64,000 nt of DNA from Ilumatobacteraceae bacterium (GCA_021298435.1 JAJTFJ010000003.1:36077-100076), one strand, 5' to 3'. Shown: positions 17,007 to 27,574, numbered from the stretch's first letter. Numbers and translations: made by a program. Notes: generated by a model not told the origin, from the letters alone.

Positions 17007-18920
17007 TTACGCGCTGGTGGTTGCTGTTTCGCCTTGTGCTTCTTGCACTATGCGCCCAACAGTTGCACCATCAATCGTCTCGTCTTCCATCAACTTTTCA
17101 GCAACAAGTTCGAGTCCCTTGCGGTGACGTGTCAACAAGTCGTGCGCACGCAGCTCTTGCTCATGAAGAATGCGTGATGTTTCTTCGTCAAGAAGTTGTG
17201 CAGTGGAATCGCTGTACTCCCGTCCGCTGGTCATGAGGTCTTCACCGAGGAAGACCTGTTGTTGACCGTTCCATGCCATCGGGCCCACCTTGTCGGACAT
17301 TCCCCATTCGCGCACCATGCGACGGGCGATAGAGGTTGCCTGTTCGAGGTCGTTTGCTGCACCGGAGTTGAGGTGTCCGTAGACAATCTTTTCTGCGACG
17401 CGGCCACCCATTGCTTTGCAGATGAGATCTTCAAAGTATTCACGTGAATACGTGTGGCGCTCTTCGGGAAGAGACCACGTGACACCCAGTGCCATGCCAC
17501 GAGGAAGAATGGTGACCTTGTGAAGAGGATCCGAGTGGGGGAGAACTGTGGCGAGAATGGCATGTCCACCTTCGTGGATTGCTGTTGCGCGTTTTTCTTC
17601 TGGATTCAGAACCAAGCTTTCACGACGTGCGCCCATGACGACTCGGTCACGGGCATTCTCGAAGTCAACGCTTTCGATTTGTACTGACCCACGACGCACT
17701 GCAAACAGTGCTGCCTCATTGACCAAGTTTGCAAGGTCTGCGCCAGACATTCCTGGTGATGCTTTTGCCATGGTGTCGAGATCGGCATCAGGGCCCATGC
17801 GCTTGTCGCGTGAGTGCACCTTCAAGATCGCAAGACGCTCTTCGTATTCGGGAAGAGGAACAATGATTTGACGGTCGAATCGACCAGGGCGCAGGAGCGC
17901 TGGGTCGAGAACGTCAGGACGGTTGGTCGCAGCAAGAATGACGATTCCTTCTGTGGTCTCAAATCCGTCCATCTCAGAGAGCATCTGGTTGAGGGTTTGT
18001 TCACGCTCATCGTGACCGCCACCAAGACCTGCACCGCGCTTACGGCCAATGGAATCGATTTCGTCAATGAAGATGATGGCTTTGCCCATCTTGCGCGCCT
18101 GCTGGAACAGATCGCGCACACGGCTTGCACCTACGCCCACAAACATTTCCATGAAGTCAGAACCGGTCACTGACAAGAAACCCACTCCGGCTTCACCAGC
18201 AACGGCGCGTGCAAAGAGAGTCTTGCCTGTACCTGGAGGGCCTACAAGGAGAATGCCCTTTGGTACGCGAGCACCAATTTCTTTGAAACGTTCTGGCATG
18301 CGAAGGAAATCGACGACTTCTTTGATTTCCATCTTGACGCCGTCATATCCGGCGATGTCGGTGAACGTGGTGGAGGGCTTGTCGGCTTGATACGCCTTTG
18401 CCTTGCTCTTGCCAACAGACATGATGCTGCCTGCTTGACCCATGGCGCGACGCTGCATCCACACGAAGAACGCAATAACAAACGCGAACGGCAAAATGAT
18501 GGGCAAAAGGCTGGTGAGCCAATTGGGCTGTGGTGTCTTGAAGTTGTAGTCGACGCCGTTTTGCTTGAGAAGCTGTTCGTCGGAGTCACTCAGTTGCACT
18601 GCACCTGTGGTTGTGAACTTGCCACCATTAGTGAGGACACCAGAGATGATGTTGGTGGCGTTGTTGATGGTGACGTCCTTGACGTTGCCTTCTTGCACCT
18701 GCACAAGGAATTCCTTGTAGCTGAGCTTTTCGCCTGTGGGCTGAGAAACGAACTGGCTACCAAATGCCAACACCATGACTGCGCCAACAATGGCCCAGAT
18801 GGCCCACTTGGGCATGGGGGGCTTCCCCTCGGAGCCTGGCTTCTGGTCACGCATCCCCTTCAGCGGATTGCGCTGAGGTTGGTTGCGTGGTGGTGGGGGT
18901 GGCGGGGGCATCTCGCTCAT
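17007..18920 (-). CDS. ftsH: ATP-dependent zinc metalloprotease FtsH
   Basis: This membrane-bound AAA+ protease degrades misfolded membrane proteins and short-lived regulators. It is 637 aa, the normal length. After a proline-rich N-terminus come two transmembrane helices (about 38-56 and 140-160) around a small periplasmic domain. Then follow the AAA module with GPPGTGKT (Walker A), [15 protein letters not shown] (Walker B) and the [25 protein letters not shown], and the zinc site HEGGHAILA (HExxH). The Gly at the third position instead of the usual Ala is a mild variant. Monocistronic. TAGCAT ends 6 nt before the ATG. Confidence 0.97.
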   Translation of the reverse strand: MSEMPPPPPPPRNQPQRNPLKGMRDQKPGSEGKPPMPKWAIWAIVGAVMVLAFGSQFVSQPTGEKLSYKEFLVQVQEGNVKDVTINNATNIISGVLTNGGKFTTTGAVQLSDSDEQLLKQNGVDYNFKTPQPNWLTSLLPIILPFAFVIAFFVWMQRRAMGQAGSIMSVGKSKAKAYQADKPSTTFTDIAGYDGVKMEIKEVVDFLRMPERFKEIGARVPKGILLVGPPGTGKTLFARAVAGEAGVGFLSVTGSDFMEMFVGVGASRVRDLFQQARKMGKAIIFIDEIDSIGRKRGAGLGGGHDEREQTLNQMLSEMDGFETTEGIVILAATNRPDVLDPALLRPGRFDRQIIVPLPEYEERLAILKVHSRDKRMGPDADLDTMAKASPGMSGADLANLVNEAALFAVRRGSVQIESVDFENARDRVVMGARRESLVLNPEEKRATAIHEGGHAILATVLPHSDPLHKVTILPRGMALGVTWSLPEERHTYSREYFEDLICKAMGGRVAEKIVYGHLNSGAANDLEQATSIARRMVREWGMSDKVGPMAWNGQQQVFLGEDLMTSGREYSDSTAQLLDEETSRILHEQELRAHDLLTRHRKGLELVAEKLMEDETIDGATVGRIVQEAQGETATTSA

Positions 18921-18926
18921 GACCTC

Positions 18927-18932
18927 ATGCTA
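18927..18932 (-). promoter_or_regulatory. -10 hexamer TAGCAT for ftsH
   Basis: TAGCATgaggtc-ATG. An out-of-frame ATG lies across the end of the hexamer and the spacer. Confidence 0.5.
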
Positions 18933-18988
18933 CGGGGCTGTTCTGTCGTAGTTCCTTCGGTATCGCCGAAATGAGGGGCGCCGATGAG

Positions 18989-18994
18989 TACCGT
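18989..18994 (+). promoter_or_regulatory. -10 hexamer TACCGT for the DUF3499 operon
   Basis: TACCGTttttcac-ATG (7-nt gap) points to ATG 19002 as the start, rather than the track's 18984. Confidence 0.5.
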
Positions 18995-19001
18995 TTTTCA
19001 C

Positions 19002-19232
19002 ATGGCAAGGCAATGCACTCGTCAGGGCTGTGTTCATCATGCATCTGTGACCCTCACGTACCAATACGGGCGCTCACAGGTGTGGCTGGACGATTTATGG
19101 CCCGAACGGGACCCACATTCGTATGACTTATGTGATCAGCATGCCAATCGCTTGAAGCCACCTTCGGGCTGGCACCTCGAGGACCGTCGTCAACGGACCC
19201 ATGTGTACGGCGCTGGCCGCCTCGCTGGCTAA
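19002..19232 (+). CDS. DUF3499 family small cysteine-containing protein
   Basis: A 76-aa protein beginning ARQCTRQGCVHHASVTLTYQYGRSQVW and later YDLCDQHANRL. The paired C-x4-C and C-x2-H motifs and the LTY-Y signature match DUF3499, an actinobacterial family of unknown function, probably zinc-binding. In mycobacteria a homologue lies in the same neighbourhood as phosphomannomutase and the F420 genes, as it does here. I trimmed the start to ATG 19002, because homologues begin just before the first Cys pair and because of the promoter position. It is followed after 3 nt by the CPBP protease gene. Confidence 0.82.
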   Translation: MARQCTRQGCVHHASVTLTYQYGRSQVWLDDLWPERDPHSYDLCDQHANRLKPPSGWHLEDRRQRTHVYGAGRLAG

Positions 19233-19235
19233 CTC

Positions 19236-19946
19236 ATGAATACGTCGGGGCGTCGTCGTCCTGGTCTCTTCGAGGGGCTCATCATCTGGCTCGGAATGTA
19301 TCTGTGCGCCAATGTTGCACTGATGGTGGCATTGGCTCTCACGGGCAGGGGAGATGTTGATCAAACTCAGATTCCCATCTGGGCAACTGCAGTCGCTGTG
19401 TCAGCAATGTGGTCGGTGTTGCTCTTTGCAGTCCCGCGATACCTGCCGTACGAAGAACGGTCAGCCACTCGATCATTGAGCAACTGGGTCTCAACCCGAG
19501 ATATTGCCATTGGTGTCCCTCTCGGATTCGCCAGTCAATACATCTTGATGAACGTGGTGAATTGGCCACTGATGAAACTTTTCCCCGACTCGTTCTCCTT
19601 CGATGACATTTCACAACGAGCAACAGACCTGACAAACACAGCGCCCGGTGCATGGGTTGTAGTTCTCGTTCTAGTCGTGGTCGTGGGAGCGCCCATCGTG
19701 GAAGAGATCGTGTATCGCGGTGCAGTACAGACACATTTACAGAGAACCGCGGGCACTGCAGTTGCTCTGATCGGCACATCAGTGATCTTTGCGGGAATTC
19801 ACATGTCGCTCATTGAATTCCCTGGTCTCTTCGCATTTGCCTTGGTGCTGGGCTATTCCCGTCTGCGGTCTGCCACACTTGGTCTACCCATTGTGACGCA
19901 CATGGCGTTTAACGCCGCAGGTTTAATACTTGTTCTCGTGAAGTAG
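19236..19946 (+). CDS. CPBP-family intramembrane metalloprotease
   Basis: A 236-aa membrane protein with about six to eight hydrophobic helices. The three diagnostic Abi/CPBP motifs are readable: VEEIVYRGAV (EExxxR), VIFAGIHMSL (FxxxH) and VTHMAFNAAGL (HxxxN), which together build a glutamate/histidine metal site inside the membrane. Relatives of Rce1 cleave peptides within or next to the bilayer, and bacterial members also occur in bacteriocin immunity. The substrate here is unknown. The start codon lies 3 nt after the DUF3499 stop, and the large membrane protein gene begins 5 nt after its own stop, so all three are likely co-transcribed. Confidence 0.88.
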   Translation: MNTSGRRRPGLFEGLIIWLGMYLCANVALMVALALTGRGDVDQTQIPIWATAVAVSAMWSVLLFAVPRYLPYEERSATRSLSNWVSTRDIAIGVPLGFASQYILMNVVNWPLMKLFPDSFSFDDISQRATDLTNTAPGAWVVVLVLVVVVGAPIVEEIVYRGAVQTHLQRTAGTAVALIGTSVIFAGIHMSLIEFPGLFAFALVLGYSRLRSATLGLPIVTHMAFNAAGLILVLVK

Positions 19947-19951
19947 GAAAT

Positions 19952-22414
19952 ATGAATAGCAACGAAGATGCCGCTGTCGTGGAGCGCCTTGACGAGTCAG
20001 TGGACAGTCCTGCAGGTGAGTCCGATTGGGTTGCAACGTTTAAATCGATGAGCACAACGGCTGTTGTCCTCGGTGCAACGCTGATCATTCTTTCCATCCT
20101 TCATCCGGGTCTTGTGTTGCAGAACAACACGCCGACTGGTGGCGATATGGGCGCGCATGTATGGGGTCCTGCGTATTTGCGTGATGTGTTGTTGCCGCAC
20201 TGGCGTCTCACGGGTTGGAGCATGGATTGGTATTCGGGGCTTCCTGCGTACCGCTTCTACATGGTGGTGCCTGCGCTCGCCATTGTCTTTCTCGACATTG
20301 CACTGCCATATGGCATTGCATTCAAACTCATTGTTATTTCAGGGTTAGTGGCTTTTCCATTCTGTGTTCACTTCATGGGACGTATCGCCAAACTTGCGTA
20401 TCCCATTCCAGAATTAATGGTGATTGGTGCAACTCTGTTTTTGCTTGATGAAAGCTTCACTATTTACGGTGGCAACATCCCGTCAACGATGGCGGGAGAG
20501 TTTTCGCACTCCATTGCACTCGCATTCGCCATGGTGGGTCTTGGCTTCTTTGCACGAGTAATGGACGATGGGAAACACCGCGCATGGGCGGCGATTTTCA
20601 TTGCTCTCTCTGCACTGAGTCATGGCATCGTGTTGATGTTCGTCTTCGGTGGCGCCGTGGTGATGATGTTGATGAAGCCTGATCGTCAGCGACTGCGTGC
20701 TGGTGCAATCACCATTGGCTGCGCCATTTTGTTGTCGGCTTTTTGGGTGGTCCCATTCCTTGGTGGTCATGCCTTTATGACGGATATGAAATACGGGTCA
20801 GAACCCGGTGGCGGCTCTTTCTCTTCTATGTGGGAGATGTACTTCCCCTTGAATCCAATCTGGGATGTATTGATCATGGCGCTTGCCATTGCCGGTTTTG
20901 CAGGTTCGCTTGCTCGCAGGCGCGTCATGGGAATCTGGATGGGTGTCTACATCGTCATATTGATGGTGGGCGTGAAAGTTGCCCAGGGTGGACTCCCCGT
21001 CATTGGTTTGCTGTGGAATCCCCGCATTCTTCCGTTCATCTATCTCTTGCGATACATGTTGGCCGCGATCGGTGTCTATGAAGTCGCGATGTATCTCTTG
21101 CGAGTCATTGCATTAGAGCGTGGCAGAGAGAATGTGTCGTCAACGCCTCGCACTTCAGTGGGAACATCGATTCTCTGGGTGATGACCTTGTTCTGTTTGG
21201 TGGTCATCGGTGTTCGGTATCAAGCATTGCCATTTGCAAAACTGACATCGGACGGCACCACAACCAGTTACGCATGGGGGCCTGTGAAGTTCCCTGCTGC
21301 TCGAGCCTTTAGCGACGGATGGGCGCGTTGGAACTTTGAGGGCTACGAGGGGAAAGCGTCGTACGGCGAATATCACGGCATCGTGAAAAAGATGGAGGAG
21401 TTGGGCAAGGACCCCGCTCACGGATGTGGTCGTGCACTGTGGGAGAACAATTCTGATCTCAACAAGTACGGAACCACGATGGCGTTGATGTTGCTGCCGT
21501 TCTGGACCGATGGGTGCATTGGTTCAATGGAAGGGCTGTTCTTTGAAGCCGCGGGCACAACGCCGTATCACTTCATTGCAGCAGCAGCTCTTTCCAAACA
21601 AAGCAGCAATCCCGTGCGGGAACTTCGATACGACAACAATGACCCTGCGAAGGGTGTGAAGTACATGCGACTGCTGGGCATCCGTTATTACATGGCGTAC
21701 ACACCCGAGGCAGTGCAGAAAGCTGATACGCAAACTGAACTGACGAAGGTGGGCACGAGCGGTCCGTGGCATGTCTATGAGTTAGCGACAACTTCTTTGG
21801 TCGAACCACTGACAGTGCAGCCAGTTGTTGTCAATCCCCGTGAAGGTGATCCACGTGAACGGTGGCTAGAAATCGGAACCTCTTACTTCCAACATGAAGA
21901 AGAGTGGAACGCATTGCCGGTCGCAGATGGGCCGAAGGAATGGCAAGAAATTAATGTCGAAGCAGACATTGATCGAAAGATTGGTGAAGAAGGTCAGCCT
22001 GGCCGCCAAGTTGACATTGTCGTTCCCACGGAGACCATCAATAAGACAGCAATCGAGCCAACAAAGGTGTCGAACGTGGTCATCGGGACAGAGTCGGTTT
22101 CTTTCTCTGTCGACAAAATAGGTACTCCTGTACTTGTCAAGGTGAGCTACTTTCCGAACTGGAAAGTGAAGGGTGCACAAGCGGTGCATCGAGCAGCACC
22201 AAACATGATGGTTGTTGTACCTACTAATACGAACGTTTCGCTCTCATATGAACCATCGCGGCTTGATCGTTCGTCGTATTTGTTGACGTTCTTAGGCCTT
22301 GTGCTTGTTGTCTTTATGTTCCGTCGTCGGGTTCGTTATGGAACTGCAATGCCACCAAGCGTTTCGGAAGGGTCATCCGTCGCTGAAGCAGACACAGATA
22401 ACCTCTCATCTTGA
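19952..22414 (+). CDS. Large polytopic membrane protein, GT-C/PTPS-related type
   Basis: This 820-aa protein has a charged N-terminus, about 11-13 transmembrane helices up to residue 480, and a long extracytoplasmic C-terminal part ended by one more helix near 775. The first periplasmic loop reads GGDMGAHVWGPAYLRD, followed by WYSGLPAYRFYMVVP. Acidic and His residues in the first loop are typical of GT-C lipid-dependent glycosyltransferases, and the pattern matches the actinobacterial 6-pyruvoyl-tetrahydropterin-synthase-related membrane family. The late FPNWKV motif resembles YfhO-like proteins. It probably transfers sugars onto an external glycan. The donor is not known, and the phosphomannomutase gene is directly coupled behind it. 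Confidence 0.68.
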   Translation: MNSNEDAAVVERLDESVDSPAGESDWVATFKSMSTTAVVLGATLIILSILHPGLVLQNNTPTGGDMGAHVWGPAYLRDVLLPHWRLTGWSMDWYSGLPAYRFYMVVPALAIVFLDIALPYGIAFKLIVISGLVAFPFCVHFMGRIAKLAYPIPELMVIGATLFLLDESFTIYGGNIPSTMAGEFSHSIALAFAMVGLGFFARVMDDGKHRAWAAIFIALSALSHGIVLMFVFGGAVVMMLMKPDRQRLRAGAITIGCAILLSAFWVVPFLGGHAFMTDMKYGSEPGGGSFSSMWEMYFPLNPIWDVLIMALAIAGFAGSLARRRVMGIWMGVYIVILMVGVKVAQGGLPVIGLLWNPRILPFIYLLRYMLAAIGVYEVAMYLLRVIALERGRENVSSTPRTSVGTSILWVMTLFCLVVIGVRYQALPFAKLTSDGTTTSYAWGPVKFPAARAFSDGWARWNFEGYEGKASYGEYHGIVKKMEELGKDPAHGCGRALWENNSDLNKYGTTMALMLLPFWTDGCIGSMEGLFFEAAGTTPYHFIAAAALSKQSSNPVRELRYDNNDPAKGVKYMRLLGIRYYMAYTPEAVQKADTQTELTKVGTSGPWHVYELATTSLVEPLTVQPVVVNPREGDPRERWLEIGTSYFQHEEEWNALPVADGPKEWQEINVEADIDRKIGEEGQPGRQVDIVVPTETINKTAIEPTKVSNVVIGTESVSFSVDKIGTPVLVKVSYFPNWKVKGAQAVHRAAPNMMVVVPTNTNVSLSYEPSRLDRSSYLLTFLGLVLVVFMFRRRVRYGTAMPPSVSEGSSVAEADTDNLSS

Positions 22415-23781
22415 TGAGTACAGACCCTGCGGTCCTTGACCACATAGTCAAGGCATATGACGTGCGGGGCACGACACCCGACCAAATGAACGATGACGTT
22501 GCGTTTGCGTTAGGTGTCGGTTTTGCAGAATTTGTTGATGCAACAACCATCTTGGTGGCTCGTGACATGCGAACAACGGGTGAATCCCTGACGGCAGCAT
22601 TTGCCAATGGTGTGATGTCGCGAGGAAAGAACATCGTTGACCTTGGTCTTGCAAGTACAGATCTTGTTTATTTCGCAGCGGGTTCTCTTGACGCTCCCGG
22701 CGCGATGTTTACCGCATCGCATAATCCGGCTCAATACAACGGCATCAAATTCTGTTTGTCGGGTGCTCGTCCTGTGGGAATCGACACCGGGTTGGCTGAG
22801 ATTCGCGATACAGCAAAAGCAGTACTTGCTGGAAAGGGACCACAACCTGTTGCTATGCCAGGCTCGCGCACTGAGCGCGACATGTTGGACGAGTTCGCAG
22901 ACCATGTTGTGTCTTTCATCGACATCAACAGCATCAAGCCAATGAAGATTGTGGCTGATACCGCCAACGGAATGGGCGGACTCATCGTCCCGATTGTCTT
23001 TGAGCGTTTGCCGATGATTGAGCTTGAAGTGATGTATCCAGAACTTGACGGAACATTCCCGAATCATCCGGCCGATCCGATTCAGCCTGCAAATCAACGT
23101 GACCTACAGGCCCGCGTTGTGAGCGGCGGATTTGATATTGGTCTTGCCTTTGATGGCGACGCAGATCGCGTATTTGTCGTTGACGAAAAAGGTCGCGGTT
23201 TGTCTGGTTCGACAACAACGGCAATCTTGGCTGCTGGTGTACTGCGTGCGAACCCGGGTGCAACGGTGTTGTACAACCTGATTTGTTCTCGCAGTGTCCC
23301 CGAGGTCATTCGTGAAAATGGCGGCGTTCCCGTTCGCACAAAAGTGGGTCACAGCAACATCAAGCAAGTGATGGCGGAGACAGGTGCGGTCTTTGGTGGC
23401 GAGCACAGCGCGCACTATTACTTCCTCGACAATTACCGCGCCGACTCTGGCATCATCGCAACGATGTTCATGCTGCAGGAACTCTCTCGAGCCGACACCG
23501 TGTTGTCAACTCTTCGTCAGCCATTCGAGCGCTATGAAGCAAGCGGCGAAATCAATACCAGTGTCCATGATGCCGACGTGGTGATGAAGGCTGTTGCTGA
23601 GCAGTACAAGTCGATGCCGCAGGACTGGATTGATGGCCTTACTGTTGATTGTGGTGATTGGTGGTTTAACCTTCGACCATCAAATACCGAGCCGTTACTG
23701 CGACTCAATTTGGAAGCATCTACCCGCGATGACTGCGACAATCACGTTGCAGAAGTTCTCTCACTAGTGACATCGATCTGA
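22414..23781 (+). CDS. manB: Phosphomannomutase/phosphoglucomutase
   Basis: A 455-aa alpha-D-phosphohexomutase interconverting hexose-6-P and hexose-1-P. All four domain signatures are visible: the catalytic phosphoserine loop MFTASHNPAQYNGIKF, the metal site DGDADRVFVV, the sugar-binding GGEHSAHYYF (GEHS) and the phosphate-binding RPSNTEPLLRLNLEA. PMM/PGM members of this length act on mannose and glucose. Mannose-1-P for GDP-mannose is the obvious need here. The track starts with TTG at 22411, but the ATG at 22414 overlaps the upstream TGA (TGATG) and is preferred. A Trm112-like gene follows after 1 nt. Confidence 0.93.
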   Translation: MSTDPAVLDHIVKAYDVRGTTPDQMNDDVAFALGVGFAEFVDATTILVARDMRTTGESLTAAFANGVMSRGKNIVDLGLASTDLVYFAAGSLDAPGAMFTASHNPAQYNGIKFCLSGARPVGIDTGLAEIRDTAKAVLAGKGPQPVAMPGSRTERDMLDEFADHVVSFIDINSIKPMKIVADTANGMGGLIVPIVFERLPMIELEVMYPELDGTFPNHPADPIQPANQRDLQARVVSGGFDIGLAFDGDADRVFVVDEKGRGLSGSTTTAILAAGVLRANPGATVLYNLICSRSVPEVIRENGGVPVRTKVGHSNIKQVMAETGAVFGGEHSAHYYFLDNYRADSGIIATMFMLQELSRADTVLSTLRQPFERYEASGEINTSVHDADVVMKAVAEQYKSMPQDWIDGLTVDCGDWWFNLRPSNTEPLLRLNLEASTRDDCDNHVAEVLSLVTSI

Positions 23782-23782
23782 C

Positions 23783-24040
23783 ATGAATAACAACGACAAG
23801 GACTCTCTCTTGAATATTGACCCTGCACTTCTCACCATCCTCGCTTGTCCAGAAGACAAGGGCCCGTTGTGGTTTGTTGAATCAGAGAATCTCTTGTTCA
23901 ACCCACGACTGCAGCGTTCGTATCCAGTGATTGACGGCATCCCCGTCATGTTGATTCAAGAATCAAGCGCAATCACTGACTCAGAAGCTCAACGTTTGCA
24001 AGGGATCATCTCTTCTCAGGGTCTCAATCCCACCTTCTAG
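23783..24040 (+). CDS. Trm112-like (UPF0434) small protein
   Basis: An 85-aa protein with a Trm112/YcaR fold: ILACPEDKGPLW (one zinc-knuckle half only), LLFNPRLQRSYPVIDGIPVMLIQES. Eukaryotic Trm112 activates methyltransferases. Bacterial copies are of unclear function but frequently sit near phosphomannomutase or lipid-A/SAM genes. Here it lies between manB and ahcY, and a role as methyltransferase activator would fit SAH recycling, though only by association. Only one Cys remains, so it is unlikely to bind zinc through a full Cys4 site. Confidence 0.85.
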   Translation: MNNNDKDSLLNIDPALLTILACPEDKGPLWFVESENLLFNPRLQRSYPVIDGIPVMLIQESSAITDSEAQRLQGIISSQGLNPTF

Positions 24041-24054
24041 CCCCCAAAATTGGC

Positions 24055-24060
24055 TAGGGT
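24055..24060 (+). promoter_or_regulatory. -10 hexamer TAGGGT for ahcY
   Basis: TAGGGT lies about 98 nt upstream of the ahcY ATG, so this transcript, unlike most in the window, would carry a long leader. Confidence 0.5.
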
Positions 24061-24158
24061 GAGAACCCGATCGGGCTGTACAGAGCGGTGCCAGTTGGCC
24101 CCAGCCTTGATCGTTTCCATACTCAACACTGTTGTTGGGTTGACTCTAAGGAGCCCCT
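24061..24158 (+). promoter_or_regulatory. Leader of ahcY with strong Shine-Dalgarno
   Basis: The leader contains self-complementary stretches (cccgatcggg, gccagttggc, caacactgttg) and ends with aaggagcccct-ATG. I could not match it to the SAH or SAM riboswitch consensus sequences I remember. It may be a regulatory RNA or simply a 5' UTR. Confidence 0.35.
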
Positions 24159-25607
<1,449 letters not shown>

Positions 25608-25624
25608 GAACTAGTTGTTCACAC

Positions 25625-25659
25625 AAAAGGCCCGGATGACTGAATCATCCGGGCCTTTT
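25625..25659. terminator. Strong bidirectional intrinsic terminator
   Basis: A perfect 15-bp stem (aaaaggcccggatga / tcatccgggcctttt) with loop ctgaa. It has A and T runs on the two sides, so it can end both ahcY and the converging YitT-like gene. Confidence 0.93.
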
Positions 25660-25670
25660 GTATTTCTTCG

Positions 25671-26330
25671 TTACTGCTCGATTGCTTCGCCTTCTGCAGC
25701 GATGACTTGTGCGTTCGACATACGGAAAAGTTTCAATGTGATTTGTACAAGCGGCCCAATTCCGAAGGCAAAGACAAACGTGCCAAGGCCAATCTTCCCG
25801 CCAAGGAAGATTCCGATGATCATCACAGTGACTTCAACGAGAGTGCGAGCGAGTCGAACGCTGATGCCAAAACGCATGTTGAGCCCCAGCATGAGACCAT
25901 CACGTGGGCCTGAGCCCAATTCCGCGCCAATGTAAAAGCCAGATCCGGCTGCAATACAAATCATGCCTGTTGCCATAAAGACGAAACGAACAACCAGGTT
26001 GGACGTATCGGGCAAGAGACCTTCTGCGATGTTCTCGACGAGTCCAATCTGCACTGCGTTCAATACTGTGCCGATACCGGGTCGCAACCGCAAGGGAATC
26101 CACAGAAGCAGCACGGCGAACGCAACGATGATGAGCACCGTGCCGAGGCCGAGGCCTGTGTGCTCGGAGATACCTGAGTGGAAAACGTCCCATGGAGGAA
26201 CGCCGAGGCTTGATTTCACAAAAAAGGCGATTCCGATGCCGAAACATGCAAGGCCAGTCACACATCGCAGAAGGCGTTCTGCGGTTCGCTCACGAAGTGG
26301 GCGCGGCGTAACAGTGTGAGACGAGGACAT
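25671..26330 (-). CDS. YczE/YitT-family membrane protein
   Basis: A 219-aa integral membrane protein with five to six hydrophobic helices. The stretch FVKSSLGVPPWDVFHSGIS and the repeat-like GAELGSGPRDGLMLGL are typical of the YczE/YyaS/YitT group, whose molecular function is unknown (YczE affects a peptide synthetase in Bacillus). The ATG at 26330 is supported by TACGGT 8 nt upstream. That ATG and the ATG of the divergent comF gene share the palindrome CATG, so the two annotated start codons overlap on opposite strands. It terminates at the strong hairpin shared with ahcY. Confidence 0.8.
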   Translation of the reverse strand: MSSSHTVTPRPLRERTAERLLRCVTGLACFGIGIAFFVKSSLGVPPWDVFHSGISEHTGLGLGTVLIIVAFAVLLLWIPLRLRPGIGTVLNAVQIGLVENIAEGLLPDTSNLVVRFVFMATGMICIAAGSGFYIGAELGSGPRDGLMLGLNMRFGISVRLARTLVEVTVMIIGIFLGGKIGLGTFVFAFGIGPLVQITLKLFRMSNAQVIAAEGEAIEQ

Positions 26331-26853
26331 GGAGATACACCGTACAGAAATCTTGCAAGCACGTAATGGTTCATTGTCGATTGTCCACTATGTGGGCTTG
26401 TTTGAACACGTGGGCAACGTGCGTCAGGCGATTCTGCAACTCAAATATCAAGAGAAGAAGCATTTGGCGAATGACTTGGCGTCATTGATGGTGGACGAAC
26501 TAGATGGCCAGGACAGATGTGATGTTGTGACGTGGGCGCCGACGACTATGCATCGACGACACAAGCGTGGTTTCGATCAGTCAGAACTCATCGCACGTCA
26601 TCTTGCTGCACATATAGGAGCTCGACATGCGCGACTGCTGCGTCGCGATAATGAGGGGCGTCAAACGGGGAGTAGTCGAACGGAACGATTATCGCGTCCA
26701 TCGTTTGTCTCGCGGCCAGGGTTGCACGGCAAGTGCATCTGGGTGATTGATGATGTCATGACGACGGGGGCAACACTGCGTGCGTGTGCTGAAGCGTTAG
26801 TCAGCGGTGGTGCTGCTCAGGTGGTATGCATCGCAGCGAGTTGGGTGAAGTAG
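26329..26853 (+). CDS. comF: ComF-family phosphoribosyltransferase-like protein
   Basis: A 174-aa PRTase-fold protein. YVGLFEHVGNVRQAILQLKY is the entry motif, VVTWAPTTMHRRHKRGFDQSELIARHLA is the ComF signature, and IDDVMTTGATLRACAEAL is the PRPP-binding loop. The N-terminal zinc finger of many ComF proteins is missing. Family members take part in natural transformation, with an unclear enzymatic role. The start is uncertain: ATG 26329 overlaps the ATG of the divergent YitT-like gene, and a TTG at 26374 just before LSIVHYVG is a possible alternative. The stop abuts the convergent HAD gene. Confidence 0.82.
   Translation: MEIHRTEILQARNGSLSIVHYVGLFEHVGNVRQAILQLKYQEKKHLANDLASLMVDELDGQDRCDVVTWAPTTMHRRHKRGFDQSELIARHLAAHIGARHARLLRRDNEGRQTGSSRTERLSRPSFVSRPGLHGKCIWVIDDVMTTGATLRACAEALVSGGAAQVVCIAASWVK
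26339..26344 (-). promoter_or_regulatory. -10 hexamer TACGGT for the YitT-like gene
   Basis: TACGGTgtatctcc-ATG (8-nt gap). The hexamer lies inside the first codons annotated for comF, an argument for a later comF start. Confidence 0.45.
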
Positions 26854-27498
26854 CTACAGCAATCCACTGAGAGCGCGAGCTGCTGCAATGGCGCCACTGG
26901 CATCTTCTTCGACCCACACTCCGTGCATGCCAAGTGCCGAAGCTGCATCAACGTTTGCGCGAAGGTCATCAAGGAAAGCGGTGCGATTGGGAGTGGCGCC
27001 GATGCGATCCATGGTCAAGTGGTAGATATCGGGGTTTGGCTTGCGCATCTTGACTTCGTGGCTGTCAACAATGGCGTCGAAGACGGTTTCAAAATCCATC
27101 AGGGGCCACCACATCTCGCGGAACTCCTTCACGTTGTTCGTCAAAATGGCAATGGGGAGTCCGGCTGATTTCAGGTCATGGATGAATGCAACCATCTCGT
27201 CATTGAGTTGAAAATTGAATGCACCGCCACCAGTGGTAGGTGCGGGTGCAGTGGCAACAATGCCGGCGGCATCGAGCATGTCTTTTGTGAGAGCGCGGCA
27301 CTCGGCCATGGTGATCTCGCCGCGTTCTAATCGATGCCACTGGTGATCGGTATCGAGATGGTGTGGGCCCATCACAATCTCGGCGACAACAGCAGGGTCA
27401 TGGTCGGGGTAGCGCCGTGTGAAGTCTCGGGGCCCTCCGTTCTTCATAATGACCCCACCAAGGTCAAAGATCACGGCATCGACTGTTCTCTGGCTCAT
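26854..27498 (-). CDS. HAD-superfamily hydrolase
   Basis: A 214-aa haloacid-dehalogenase-like phosphatase. Motif I is VDAVIFDLGGVIM (nucleophile Asp and the aliphatic G-G variant seen in epoxide-hydrolase-N/YihX-type HADs). Motif II is AILTNNVKEF, and motif III/IV is KMRKPNPDIYHLTMDRIG with FLDDLRANVDAASALGM. It is a type I cap member, and the substrate is probably a phosphorylated small molecule. I replaced the track start (27555) with ATG 27498, which directly precedes motif I. The longer version would run into the secA promoter. Confidence 0.88.
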   Translation of the reverse strand: MSQRTVDAVIFDLGGVIMKNGGPRDFTRRYPDHDPAVVAEIVMGPHHLDTDHQWHRLERGEITMAECRALTKDMLDAAGIVATAPAPTTGGGAFNFQLNDEMVAFIHDLKSAGLPIAILTNNVKEFREMWWPLMDFETVFDAIVDSHEVKMRKPNPDIYHLTMDRIGATPNRTAFLDDLRANVDAASALGMHGVWVEEDASGAIAAARALSGLL

Positions 27499-27558
27499 AA
27501 TTGGCAGTCTTATCGTCTTCTTATGGTTCCTGCGAACTGGCTCAGAGGGGTCCACAGA

Positions 27559-27564
27559 TAGGCT
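27559..27564 (+). promoter_or_regulatory. -10 hexamer TAGGCT for secA
   Basis: TAGGCTtagcggtcac-ATG, a 10-nt gap. It supports a SecA start 52 codons downstream of the ORF-track start. Confidence 0.52.
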
Positions 27565-27574
27565 TAGCGGTCAC

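Noticed and set aside
24061-24158. SAH or SAM-IV riboswitch in front of ahcY
   Set aside because: I looked for the GC-rich core motifs I remember and could not align them. It is reported only as an unexplained leader.
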